Of a stretch of 64,000 nucleotides of DNA, positions 57,708 through 64,000 are shown piece by piece. How positions within the stretch are numbered: position 1 is the first letter of the stretch; every line of letters starts with the position of its first letter. The stretch covers positions 92,139-156,138 of the forward strand of contig NZ_LMQW01000003.1 of NCBI RefSeq assembly GCF_001425485.1, in the 5' to 3' direction. The translations under genes were made by a program, and so were the position numbers. The stretch comes from Aureimonas sp. Leaf427. GTDB lineage: Bacteria > Pseudomonadota > Alphaproteobacteria > Rhizobiales > Rhizobiaceae. A model generated the notes under the pieces. The model was not told where the DNA came from and did not search any database. It worked only from the letters and a program-made list of their open reading frames with translations.

Positions 57708-59192
57708 TTATGGCATCGTGATTGCGAGGATTTCGACAGCTCGGCTCGTTTCAACTTCGTCAAGGCTCGCAAAGCCTAGCCGAAAGGCTTGCGGGGCACG
57801 CACGAGGTCAAGGCATTGCGACATCGCAGGCGTGACAGCCAAACCGTGACGCCGTGCTTCGTGGCTCCATCGTTCAGCGTCGAGCCCGGGTAGCAATCGC
57901 GTCCACAGCGCGAGACCACCCGGCGGGATCGCAAAATCGAGGTAAGCGCCGAGCTTGCTCGTCAACGAGCGCGCCAAGAGATCACGCCGGGCCTGATAGA
58001 TTCTCCGCGTCTTGCGAGCATGGCGGCCGAGGTCACCTTCCCGCAGGAGAATCGCGACGGCGTGCTCCAGTGGCACGTCTCCCTGGCGGTCGATCGCCTG
58101 ACGATCGTCGGCCATGCGTTGGAGCAGGTCGACCGGTCCCGTCGCGTAGCCAAGGCGTATGCCCGGCGCGAGCACCTTGGACAGGGATCCGACATAGAGG
58201 ACCGGCACGTCGCCTGCGCGCGAGGCGAGCGGCAGAACCGGCTTGCCGTCGAAGCGATACTCGTGATCGTAGTCGTCCTCGACGATCGTCAGGCCGTGAC
58301 GACGAGCCACATCCAGCAGACGGATCCGGCGCCCGGCGCCCATCGTCACCGTCGTCGGATATTGGTGGTGCGGCGTGACGTAGACGGCACGCAGCTTCGG
58401 CTGGGATACCGCCAAGCGCTCGAGATGCTCGACCGACAATCCGTCGGCGTCGACGGGAACGCCCACGACCCGCGCGCCCGCCGCACGGAAGGCGGTGACG
58501 GCAAGCGGATAGCCCGGCTCTTCCACTGCGATCACCTCGTCCCGCTCGAGCAATGCGCCGGCGGCCAGAAACAGCGCCATCTGACTGCCGCGTGTCACGA
58601 GGATGTCGGCGGGCGCCAGCGCAAGGCCGCGTTCCGCCGAGAGATGCTCGCAGAGCGCCTCCCGCAATGCAAGTGCGCCGCGGGGGTCGCCATAGCCCGA
58701 GGCGCGTAGGAACTCCGGCGTCGTCAGCGCACGCCTGAAGGCCCTCGCCAGTTCCGCCCTCGGCAGCAGCCTCGCGTCGGGCGCGCCGTCCGAGAAGAAC
58801 AGCATCGGCGGACCACCACACGTCGGCAGAGACACCGTGCTTCGAACCCGACCTTTTTCCGCTGCAGGACCGAGATGGATCGAACCGGCGGTCGGCATCG
58901 CCGGCAGATCGCGAGCGACGAAGGTGCCGCGCGATGGCTCGGCGACAAGCCAGCCCTGCATGACTGCCTCGTGATAGGCGGCATCGACAGTGTTGCGGTG
59001 GATCCTCAAAGACATCGCCAGCGCCCGCGTGCCGGGCAGCTTTCGGCCCGGCTCCAGTCGGCCGCTGTCGATCGCCGCGATGATGACCCGGCTGAGTTGG
59101 AGGAAGACCGGAGCCGTGGAATGCTCGTCCAACTCGAATGCGATCTCCAGCATCGACCGGCCTAGCTCCATTCTCGAAACCGGCACATCCAT
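57708..59192 (-). CDS. MocR/PdxR-type regulator (GntR HTH fused to aminotransferase domain)
   Basis: 494 residues from ATG 59192. The N-terminal GntR winged helix (about 20-90: VFLQLSRVIIAAIDSGRLEPGRKLPGTRALA and RIHRNTVDAAYHEAV) is joined to a fold-type I aminotransferase domain with YGDPRGALALREAL, EEPGYPLA, EDDYDHEYRF and the PLP lysine in SLSKVLAPGIRLGY. MocR-type proteins sense PLP; the divergent operon ends in pyridoxal kinase, which supports a PdxR role. The 61-base divergent gap should hold both operators. Confidence 0.9.
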   Translation of the reverse strand: MDVPVSRMELGRSMLEIAFELDEHSTAPVFLQLSRVIIAAIDSGRLEPGRKLPGTRALAMSLRIHRNTVDAAYHEAVMQGWLVAEPSRGTFVARDLPAMPTAGSIHLGPAAEKGRVRSTVSLPTCGGPPMLFFSDGAPDARLLPRAELARAFRRALTTPEFLRASGYGDPRGALALREALCEHLSAERGLALAPADILVTRGSQMALFLAAGALLERDEVIAVEEPGYPLAVTAFRAAGARVVGVPVDADGLSVEHLERLAVSQPKLRAVYVTPHHQYPTTVTMGAGRRIRLLDVARRHGLTIVEDDYDHEYRFDGKPVLPLASRAGDVPVLYVGSLSKVLAPGIRLGYATGPVDLLQRMADDRQAIDRQGDVPLEHAVAILLREGDLGRHARKTRRIYQARRDLLARSLTSKLGAYLDFAIPPGGLALWTRLLPGLDAERWSHEARRHGLAVTPAMSQCLDLVRAPQAFRLGFASLDEVETSRAVEILAITMP

Positions 59193-59253
59193 ACCAGCCA
59201 CGACCAAAGTAAGCCATAGATCGTTCCCGCCGACAATCCAAAGGACGATCATC

Positions 59254-59493
59254 ATGACCAAAGCGATCTTCTATCACGCGGGCTGCCCGGTCTGTGTCGA
59301 TGCGGAGCAGCACGTCGCCGGCGCCTTGGACCTTAGCCGCTACGAGGTGGAGAGCGTCCATCTCGGCGAGGCTCCGGCTCGTGTCGCAGAGGCGAAGGCG
59401 GCAGGCGTGCGCTCCGTCCCCGCTCTCGTGATCGATGGTGCCGCCTATCACATCAACCATGGAGCCGACCTCTCGGCGCTGGAGCCGCGCTGA
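59254..59493 (+). CDS. small thioredoxin/glutaredoxin-like CXXC protein
   Basis: 79 residues. CPVC at positions 11-14 near the N-terminus (FYHAGCPVCVDAEQH) and a conserved cis-proline region VRSVPALVID. Probably a thiol reductant for a partner in the same operon. AAAGGA lies eight bases before ATG. First gene of the divergent operon; its stop overlaps the next start by one base (TGATG). Confidence 0.88.
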   Translation: MTKAIFYHAGCPVCVDAEQHVAGALDLSRYEVESVHLGEAPARVAEAKAAGVRSVPALVIDGAAYHINHGADLSALEPR

Positions 59494-60200
59494 TGCTGAA
59501 GACGGCGGTGGCGCTGCGCCATGTGGCGTTCGAGGATCTCGGGTCCTTCGAGGCGGTGCTCGCGGCCGCCGGCTACAAGGTCCATTACTACGACATCGGC
59601 GTCCACGAGATCTGGACCTTGGAACCGGTGAAGACGGAGCTTGTGATCGTGCTCGGCGGCCCGATCGGGGTCTACGAGACCGAGACCTATCCGTTCCTCG
59701 CCGACGAACTCGATTTCCTGCGAACCCGGCTTGCGGCGGATCGCCCGACCTTCGGCATCTGCCTCGGCGCCCAGTTGATCGCCACCGCGCTCGGCGCCAA
59801 GGTCCGCCCGACGGGCACCAAGGAGATCGGCTTCTCCCCCTTGGGCCTGACCACGGACGGTGAAGCGTTCGTCCTGCGTCATCTGAAAGATGTGCCGGTG
59901 CTGCACTGGCATGGCGACATGTTCGACATTCCCGATGGATCCGACCGCCTTGCGGAGACGACGGTCTGCCCCAACCAGGCCTTCGCGCACGGGCGCAACG
60001 TGATGGGTGTGCAGTTCCACCCGGAAGTGGATGCCACGGCCGGTTTCGAGCGCTGGCTGATCGGACATGCCCACGAACTGGCAGTCGCCGGCATCGACCC
60101 GCAAGCCTTGAGGGCGGATGCCGAGCGCCATGGGCTTCGCCTGCGCGACGCTGGCCGCGCGATGTTCGCCGAATGGCTGGACGGCCTACGCACGCCATGA
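59493..60200 (+). CDS. class I glutamine amidotransferase (GMP-synthase-type)
   Basis: 235 residues. Nucleophile C90 in FGICLGAQL, with H and E of the triad in GVQFHPEVD, and LGGPIGVYE forming the oxyanion loop. It would release ammonia from glutamine for an unknown acceptor; it is not PdxT by motif. The ATG overlaps the previous stop, and its own stop overlaps the MOSC start (ATGA). Confidence 0.88.
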   Translation: MLKTAVALRHVAFEDLGSFEAVLAAAGYKVHYYDIGVHEIWTLEPVKTELVIVLGGPIGVYETETYPFLADELDFLRTRLAADRPTFGICLGAQLIATALGAKVRPTGTKEIGFSPLGLTTDGEAFVLRHLKDVPVLHWHGDMFDIPDGSDRLAETTVCPNQAFAHGRNVMGVQFHPEVDATAGFERWLIGHAHELAVAGIDPQALRADAERHGLRLRDAGRAMFAEWLDGLRTP

Positions 60201-60898
60201 AGACCATATTGGGCGCGCTTCTCGTCGGCGATATCAGCCCATTCGGTCCAGTGAGTGTGCCGAGCGGCATCGACAAGCGCCCCGTGCAAGCCCCGGTTCG
60301 CTTGTGCCGCGAGGGCTTTTTCGGCGACGCGCAAGGCGACCGGAAGCGCCATGGTGGACCCGACAAGGCCGTCCATCATTATCCTTCCGAGCACTACGCC
60401 AAGTGGCTGGCCGAGATCGGGACGCGCGACATGCTCGCCGCGCCGGGTGCGTTCGGCGAGAACCTGTCGACCCTCGGCCTGACCGAAGAAACGGTCGCGA
60501 TCGGCGACGTCTTTCGGCTCGGCTCTTCGGTGATCGAGGTTTCGCAGGGCCGGCAGCCTTGCTGGAAGCTCAATCATCGCTTCGGCGTCCCGGACATGGC
60601 GCGACGGGTCCAGACGACCGGGCGCACCGGTTGGTATTATCGCGTTCTGGAGGACGGCCTCGTCTCCCCGGGCGATACAATCCTGCTCCTCGACCGGCGC
60701 CTGCCCGACTGGTCCCTTCGCCGCCTGTGGCACCTCCTCTACGTCGCCCCACTCGATCGCGACGAACTGGCCGGCATGGCCGCCTTGCCGGGACTGCCGG
60801 AAAGCTGGCGGCGTCTCGCGGAACACCGCCTTTCCACCCGAACCGTCGAGGACTGGAGCCCGCGCCTCGATGGCACGCCACCCGTCCCGACTGCCTAA
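60197..60898 (+). CDS. MOSC domain protein (YiiM-like)
   Basis: 233 residues. The MOSC core shows [32 protein letters not shown] and the cysteine in [15 protein letters not shown], the site expected to carry a persulfide or bind a cofactor. YiiM-like proteins reduce N-hydroxylated compounds with molybdenum cofactor. ATG is within the amidotransferase stop. The 20-base gap to glyA keeps it in the operon. Confidence 0.88.
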   Translation: MKTILGALLVGDISPFGPVSVPSGIDKRPVQAPVRLCREGFFGDAQGDRKRHGGPDKAVHHYPSEHYAKWLAEIGTRDMLAAPGAFGENLSTLGLTEETVAIGDVFRLGSSVIEVSQGRQPCWKLNHRFGVPDMARRVQTTGRTGWYYRVLEDGLVSPGDTILLLDRRLPDWSLRRLWHLLYVAPLDRDELAGMAALPGLPESWRRLAEHRLSTRTVEDWSPRLDGTPPVPTA

Positions 60899-60918
60899 AT
60901 CATATCGAAGGATTTGCG

Positions 60919-62196
60919 ATGACGTCAGCCGCACCCATGGTCGAAACTGCGCTCGATCTTCACTCGCTTGCTGGCGACCTCGAAGTGCTGATGGCCATCG
61001 AGGCTGAGGAGGCCCGGCAGCATGACGGCATCGAACTGATCGCCTCAGAGAATATCGCCAGCCGGGCGGTTCGCGCAGCACAGGGTTCCGTCTTCACCGA
61101 CAAATATGCCGAAGGCTATCCCGAGCGCCGCTACTACGGGGGTTGCGGCCCGTCGGACCGAATCGAGCAATTGGCGATCGACCGCGTCCGCCGGCTGTTC
61201 GACACCGTCTGGGCGAATGTTCAGCCGCATAGCGGTGCGAGCGCCAATCTCGCGGTGTTCTTTGCGCTCCTGCAGCCGGGCGACACGATTCTCGGCCTCG
61301 ATCTCGCTTGCGGCGGCCACCTGACCCATGGCTCGCCCGTCACCGTGTCGGGCCGCTGGTTCAAGGCCGTAACCTACCAGGTGCGGCGCGACGACGAACG
61401 CATCGACTATGACGATCTGGCAAGGATCGCGCGGCAGACGCGGCCGAAGCTGATCCTCGTGGGAGGATCGGCCTATGCACGACGCATCGACTTCGCTCGT
61501 GCTCGCGCCATTGCCGACGAGGTCGGCGCCTTCCTCATGGCCGATATCGCCCACTATGCCGGCCTGATTGTTGCTGACCTTTATCCCAACCCCGTCCCGC
61601 ATGCCCATGTCGTGACCTCGACCACGCACAAGACGCTGCGCGGGCCCCGTGGTGGCATCATTCTCTCCAATGAGGAGGAGATCGGACGCCGCATCGACAA
61701 GGCGGTATTCCCGGGGATCCAAGGGGGTCCTCTGATGCACGTCATCGCTGCAAAGGCGGTTGCCTTCGGCGAGGCGCTGAGCGCTGATTTCCAACGCTAC
61801 TCTGCGCAAGTCATCGACAATGCGCAGGCGCTTGGCAGCGTGCTTCAGGACGGCGGCCTGCGCCTAGTCACCGGCGGCACCGATTGCCATCTGCTGCTCG
61901 TGGACGTGACGCCTTTCGGCATCGACGGTCGCACCGCGGCCGATGCTTTGGAGCGTGTCGGGCTGACCGTGAACAAGAACGCCATTCCCTTCGACCCGCA
62001 CCCGCCGGCACGCCCGTCGGGTATTCGCTTGGGCACGCCTGCCGCGACTTCACGCGGCTTCGGAACCTCGCAGTTCGAAGAAGTCGGGACGTTGATCCTC
62101 GCGGTGTTGGACGGTGTTCGTACCGGATCGATCGATGAAGAGGGCATCCGTGGATGCGTCGCACGCTTGACCACACGCCACCCGATCGAACGGTGA
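60919..62196 (+). CDS. glyA: serine hydroxymethyltransferase (operon paralog)
   Basis: 425 residues, PLP-dependent. [37 protein letters not shown]-like [11 protein letters not shown] and the PLP lysine K238 in [14 protein letters not shown] are intact. It interconverts serine and glycine with tetrahydrofolate. Position in a PdxR-linked operon is unusual for the housekeeping glyA, so this is probably a second copy with a specialised substrate. ATG follows GAAGGA. Confidence 0.93.
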   Translation: MTSAAPMVETALDLHSLAGDLEVLMAIEAEEARQHDGIELIASENIASRAVRAAQGSVFTDKYAEGYPERRYYGGCGPSDRIEQLAIDRVRRLFDTVWANVQPHSGASANLAVFFALLQPGDTILGLDLACGGHLTHGSPVTVSGRWFKAVTYQVRRDDERIDYDDLARIARQTRPKLILVGGSAYARRIDFARARAIADEVGAFLMADIAHYAGLIVADLYPNPVPHAHVVTSTTHKTLRGPRGGIILSNEEEIGRRIDKAVFPGIQGGPLMHVIAAKAVAFGEALSADFQRYSAQVIDNAQALGSVLQDGGLRLVTGGTDCHLLLVDVTPFGIDGRTAADALERVGLTVNKNAIPFDPHPPARPSGIRLGTPAATSRGFGTSQFEEVGTLILAVLDGVRTGSIDEEGIRGCVARLTTRHPIER

Positions 62197-62272
62197 GTAG
62201 AATGCTCCGCCCGGCAGAGCGTCTCACCGCGCCCGCCGGTCCCTGCCAGCTTTGCCCGTGTGATGATGTGCC

Positions 62273-63091
62273 ATGAAGGTGATCTCGATCCAGAGCCAAG
62301 TCGTCCACGGGCATGTCGGCAACAGCGCCGCGGTCTTCCCGATGCAGGCTGCGGGCATCGAGGTCGCGGCGGTTCCGACTACGCTATTTTCGAATCACCC
62401 GCACTATCCGACCATACGCGGGCAGGTGCTCGACGCCGCGCTCGTTGCCGATCTGCTGCTCGGCGTCGAGGAGCGCGGGATCGTCAAGCAAGCCTCGTTC
62501 CTCGTGACCGGCTATCTCGGATCGGCGGCGATCGCCGAGGTTGTTGCGGATTTTGTGGCACGCGCGAAGGCCCACAACCCGAAGCTCATCTATGTCTGCG
62601 ATCCCGTGATGGGCGACAGCGATACCGGCGTCTATGTCGCCGATGGCATCCTTGAGGTATTCGCCAGCCGCCTTATGCCCGCCGCCGACATCGTCACGCC
62701 GAACCAGTTCGAACTGGAACTGCTGACGGGAAGGTCGATCGCGACGCGAGAGGACCTCGCGAGTGCCCGTTCTCGTCTGGTAGTGGCTGGCTGCCCGCGC
62801 GCCGTTGTGACAGGTTGCCACTTCGTCGGCGAACGGGCCGACGAACTGACGACGGTCGTTTGTGAGCCGGACGGCATGACCTTCCTTCGGTCGCGCCGTC
62901 TGGACATCCGGCCTGCCGGGACGGGTGACCTGCTGACGGCCTTCATGATCGGCGCTCTGGGAGAGGGTCGTTCGCTACCCACGGCAGCAGCGGCGGCCGT
63001 TGAGCGAATGAACGACGTTCTTCGGCGGACGGCTGCCGAGGGCCGCGCCGAAATGGTGGTGATCGAGAAGATCCGCCCGGACCGCATGTGA
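62273..63091 (+). CDS. pdxY: pyridoxal kinase PdxY
   Basis: 272 residues. ISIQSQVVHGHVGNSAA at the start, the CDPVMGDSDTGVYV phosphate region and RPAGTGDLLTA with the catalytic aspartate mark a PdxY/PdxK pyridoxal kinase. It phosphorylates pyridoxal to PLP, the likely signal of the divergent regulator and cofactor of the SHMT upstream. GTGA overlap with the following LysR fragment. Confidence 0.93.
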   Translation: MKVISIQSQVVHGHVGNSAAVFPMQAAGIEVAAVPTTLFSNHPHYPTIRGQVLDAALVADLLLGVEERGIVKQASFLVTGYLGSAAIAEVVADFVARAKAHNPKLIYVCDPVMGDSDTGVYVADGILEVFASRLMPAADIVTPNQFELELLTGRSIATREDLASARSRLVVAGCPRAVVTGCHFVGERADELTTVVCEPDGMTFLRSRRLDIRPAGTGDLLTAFMIGALGEGRSLPTAAAAAVERMNDVLRRTAAEGRAEMVVIEKIRPDRM

Positions 63092-63285
63092 CCATCGAGC
63101 TGCGCCATCTCCGCTGCGCACTCGCTGCCGCCGACCATGGCAGTTTCCGGCGCGCGGCCGGGGCGCTCGGGGTTCGCCCCTCCTCCGTCAGCCGACGCAT
63201 TCGGGATCTGGAGGCGATGCTGGACGTCAAGATCTTCGTGCGGAGCAGCGGCGGGGTTCAGGTAACCGCTTCCGGTCAGGGGTTC
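63088..63285 (+). pseudogene. LysR-family regulator fragment, disrupted by IS insertion
   Basis: About 65 codons of a LysR DNA-binding domain (MTIELRHLRCALAAADHGSF, then SSVSRRIRDLEAML and VQVTASGQ) begin in a GTGA overlap with pdxY. The reading then enters the IS3 left end and stops at 63336, so the effector domain is lost. The missing half may lie beyond the element outside the window. Confidence 0.85.
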
Positions 63286-63380
63286 AGAGGTGGTCCCGGA
63301 AAACCGGACCAGTGTTTAGAGTGGATCGCCTGCTGATAGGGACGATCCTAGAATGTCGAAGAGGGCGCGGTATTCCGCGG
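63286..63380 (+). repeat. first copy of duplicated IS3 left end (95 bp)
   Basis: Identical to 63382-63476 over 95 bases, one base apart. It includes the terminal TGGTCCCGGAAAACCGG segment and the first nine codons of orfA, then is cut off. It looks like a truncated copy into which a second copy inserted, or an abortive tandem. Confidence 0.9.
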
Positions 63381-63448
63381 GAGAGGTGGTCCCGGAAAAC
63401 CGGACCAGTGTTTAGAGTGGATCGCCTGCTGATAGGGACGATCCTAGA

Positions 63449-63730
63449 ATGTCGAAGAGGGCGCGGTATTCCGCGGAGTTCAAGGCCAAGGTCGCGCTGG
63501 ATGCGATCCGTGGGGAGCAGACGCTGGCCGAACTGGCCAAGAAGCATGGGGTGCATCCGAACGTGGTCGGCCAGTGGAAGCGCCTGGCCATCGAGAACAT
63601 GGCCACAGCGTTTGGAGGCGGCGTCGCCGAGACGGCTCGCGACCGCGACGCGGAGTTCGAGAAGCTCCACGCCAAGATCGGTCAGCTCGTCGTGGAGCGG
63701 GATTTTTTGCAGAAGGCCTTCGGTCGATGA
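63449..63730 (+). CDS. IS3-family transposase OrfA
   Basis: 93 residues: helix-turn-helix of IS3 OrfA (YSAEFKAKVALDAIRGEQTLAELAKKHGVHPNVVGQWK) then a leucine-zipper-like tail (EFEKLHAKIGQLVVERDFLQKAFG). A T-TTT-TTG heptamer at about 63703-63709 near the 3' end could serve as a -1 slippery site leading into orfB. Confidence 0.94.
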   Translation: MSKRARYSAEFKAKVALDAIRGEQTLAELAKKHGVHPNVVGQWKRLAIENMATAFGGGVAETARDRDAEFEKLHAKIGQLVVERDFLQKAFGR

Positions 63731-64000
63731 GCCGAGATCGAAGGCAGGCTGGCATCGAGAAGAACCATCCTCGTCTCAGCGTCCGGCGCCAGTGCCGTCT
63801 CTTATCGCTGACGCGCTCGACGCTCTACGCCATGCCGGCGGGCGAGAGCACCGAGAACCTCGCCCTGATGCGACGGATCGACGAGCAGTTCCTGGAGACG
63901 CCGTGGTATGGCTCTCGGCAGATGGCACGCTGGCTGCTCCGGCAGGGTCATCTGGTCGGGCGTCATCGCGTTCGGCGGCTGATGCGCAAGATGGGCTTGT
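63727..64000 (+). CDS. IS3-family transposase OrfB (partial)
   Basis: N-terminal part only (91 codons). LSVRRQCRLLSLTRSTLYAMP and the HTH_21 segment MRRIDEQFLETPWYGSRQMARWL are typical; the DDE catalytic core is outside the window. ATG overlaps the orfA stop (ATGA), and the frame is -1 to orfA, so an OrfAB fusion by frameshift is also possible. Confidence 0.92.
   Translation, partial: MSRDRRQAGIEKNHPRLSVRRQCRLLSLTRSTLYAMPAGESTENLALMRRIDEQFLETPWYGSRQMARWLLRQGHLVGRHRVRRLMRKMGL

Larger units (their letters stand above)
63382..64000 (+). mobile_element. IS3-family insertion sequence (right end off window)
   Basis: Starts with the second 95-base copy holding a probable inverted repeat (TGGTCCCGGAAAACCGGACC from 63387), followed by orfA and orfB in the -1 frame. 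The other end lies beyond the window. Confidence 0.88.

Overview
The window is GC-rich chromosomal DNA from an alphaproteobacterium, most likely of the order Hyphomicrobiales (Rhizobiales). The evidence is the NAD-dependent formate dehydrogenase genes (fds), a RibBX-type riboflavin protein, DUF2161 and DUF3597 proteins, RhtX-type siderophore import, a candidate Irr (ICE-like) operator and frequent TTG/GTG starts with ATGA/TTGA overlaps. Family or genus cannot be fixed from sequence alone.

Layout. 1-2.7 kb: formate dehydrogenase genes fdsG-fdsB (minus strand, fdsB cut by the window edge) with a LysR regulator. 2.8-7.2 kb: ribBX, an alpha/beta hydrolase and a membrane GGDEF-EAL protein. 7.3-13.7 kb: nadE, a KaiC-like ATPase followed by a hybrid histidine kinase, and a DUF3597 protein. 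13.8-20.7 kb: a siderophore module with PiuC-like hydroxylase, TonB-dependent receptor and complete ABC importer, divergent around a candidate Irr box. 20.7-25 kb: an SDR, a DUF2161 protein, and a molybdopterin-domain-like protein paired with a second GGDEF-EAL protein. 25.2-29 kb: a ferric-iron (Fbp-type) ABC importer. 29.4 kb: initiator tRNA-Met. 29.8-33.9 kb: a second TonB-dependent receptor divergent from an RhtX-type importer.

34.2-44.5 kb is the highlight: a has-type hemophore locus in the order sigma factor, FecR anti-sigma, heme receptor, HasA-like hemophore, type I secretion ABC protein, membrane fusion protein, heme oxygenase, TonB. The hemophore is unusual: a HasA-like heme-binding domain is fused to a serralysin-type RTX secretion domain. 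The locus could therefore make, export, recapture, energise and degrade in one unit, lacking only a TolC-type outer-membrane channel in this window.

44.7-57.2 kb is mixed housekeeping: glutaryl-CoA dehydrogenase, a transglutaminase-like protein, a tandem glycine riboswitch in front of a D-amino-acid dehydrogenase, a muramidase overlapping otsB-otsA (trehalose), KDPG aldolase, an esterase, a GNAT, a Trm112-like protein, a LON-domain protein, a CnoX-like thioredoxin, a YbaK-like deacylase and tRNA-Gly. The 3' side of tRNA-Gly carries a 470-bp gene-free stretch with six copies of TGGAGACA, like the arm sites of an integrative element. Beyond it lies a probable acquired segment: a MocR/PdxR-type regulator divergent from a CXXC thioredoxin-like protein, a glutamine amidotransferase, a MOSC protein, a serine hydroxymethyltransferase and a pyridoxal kinase, ending in a LysR gene broken by an IS3-family element whose left end is duplicated.
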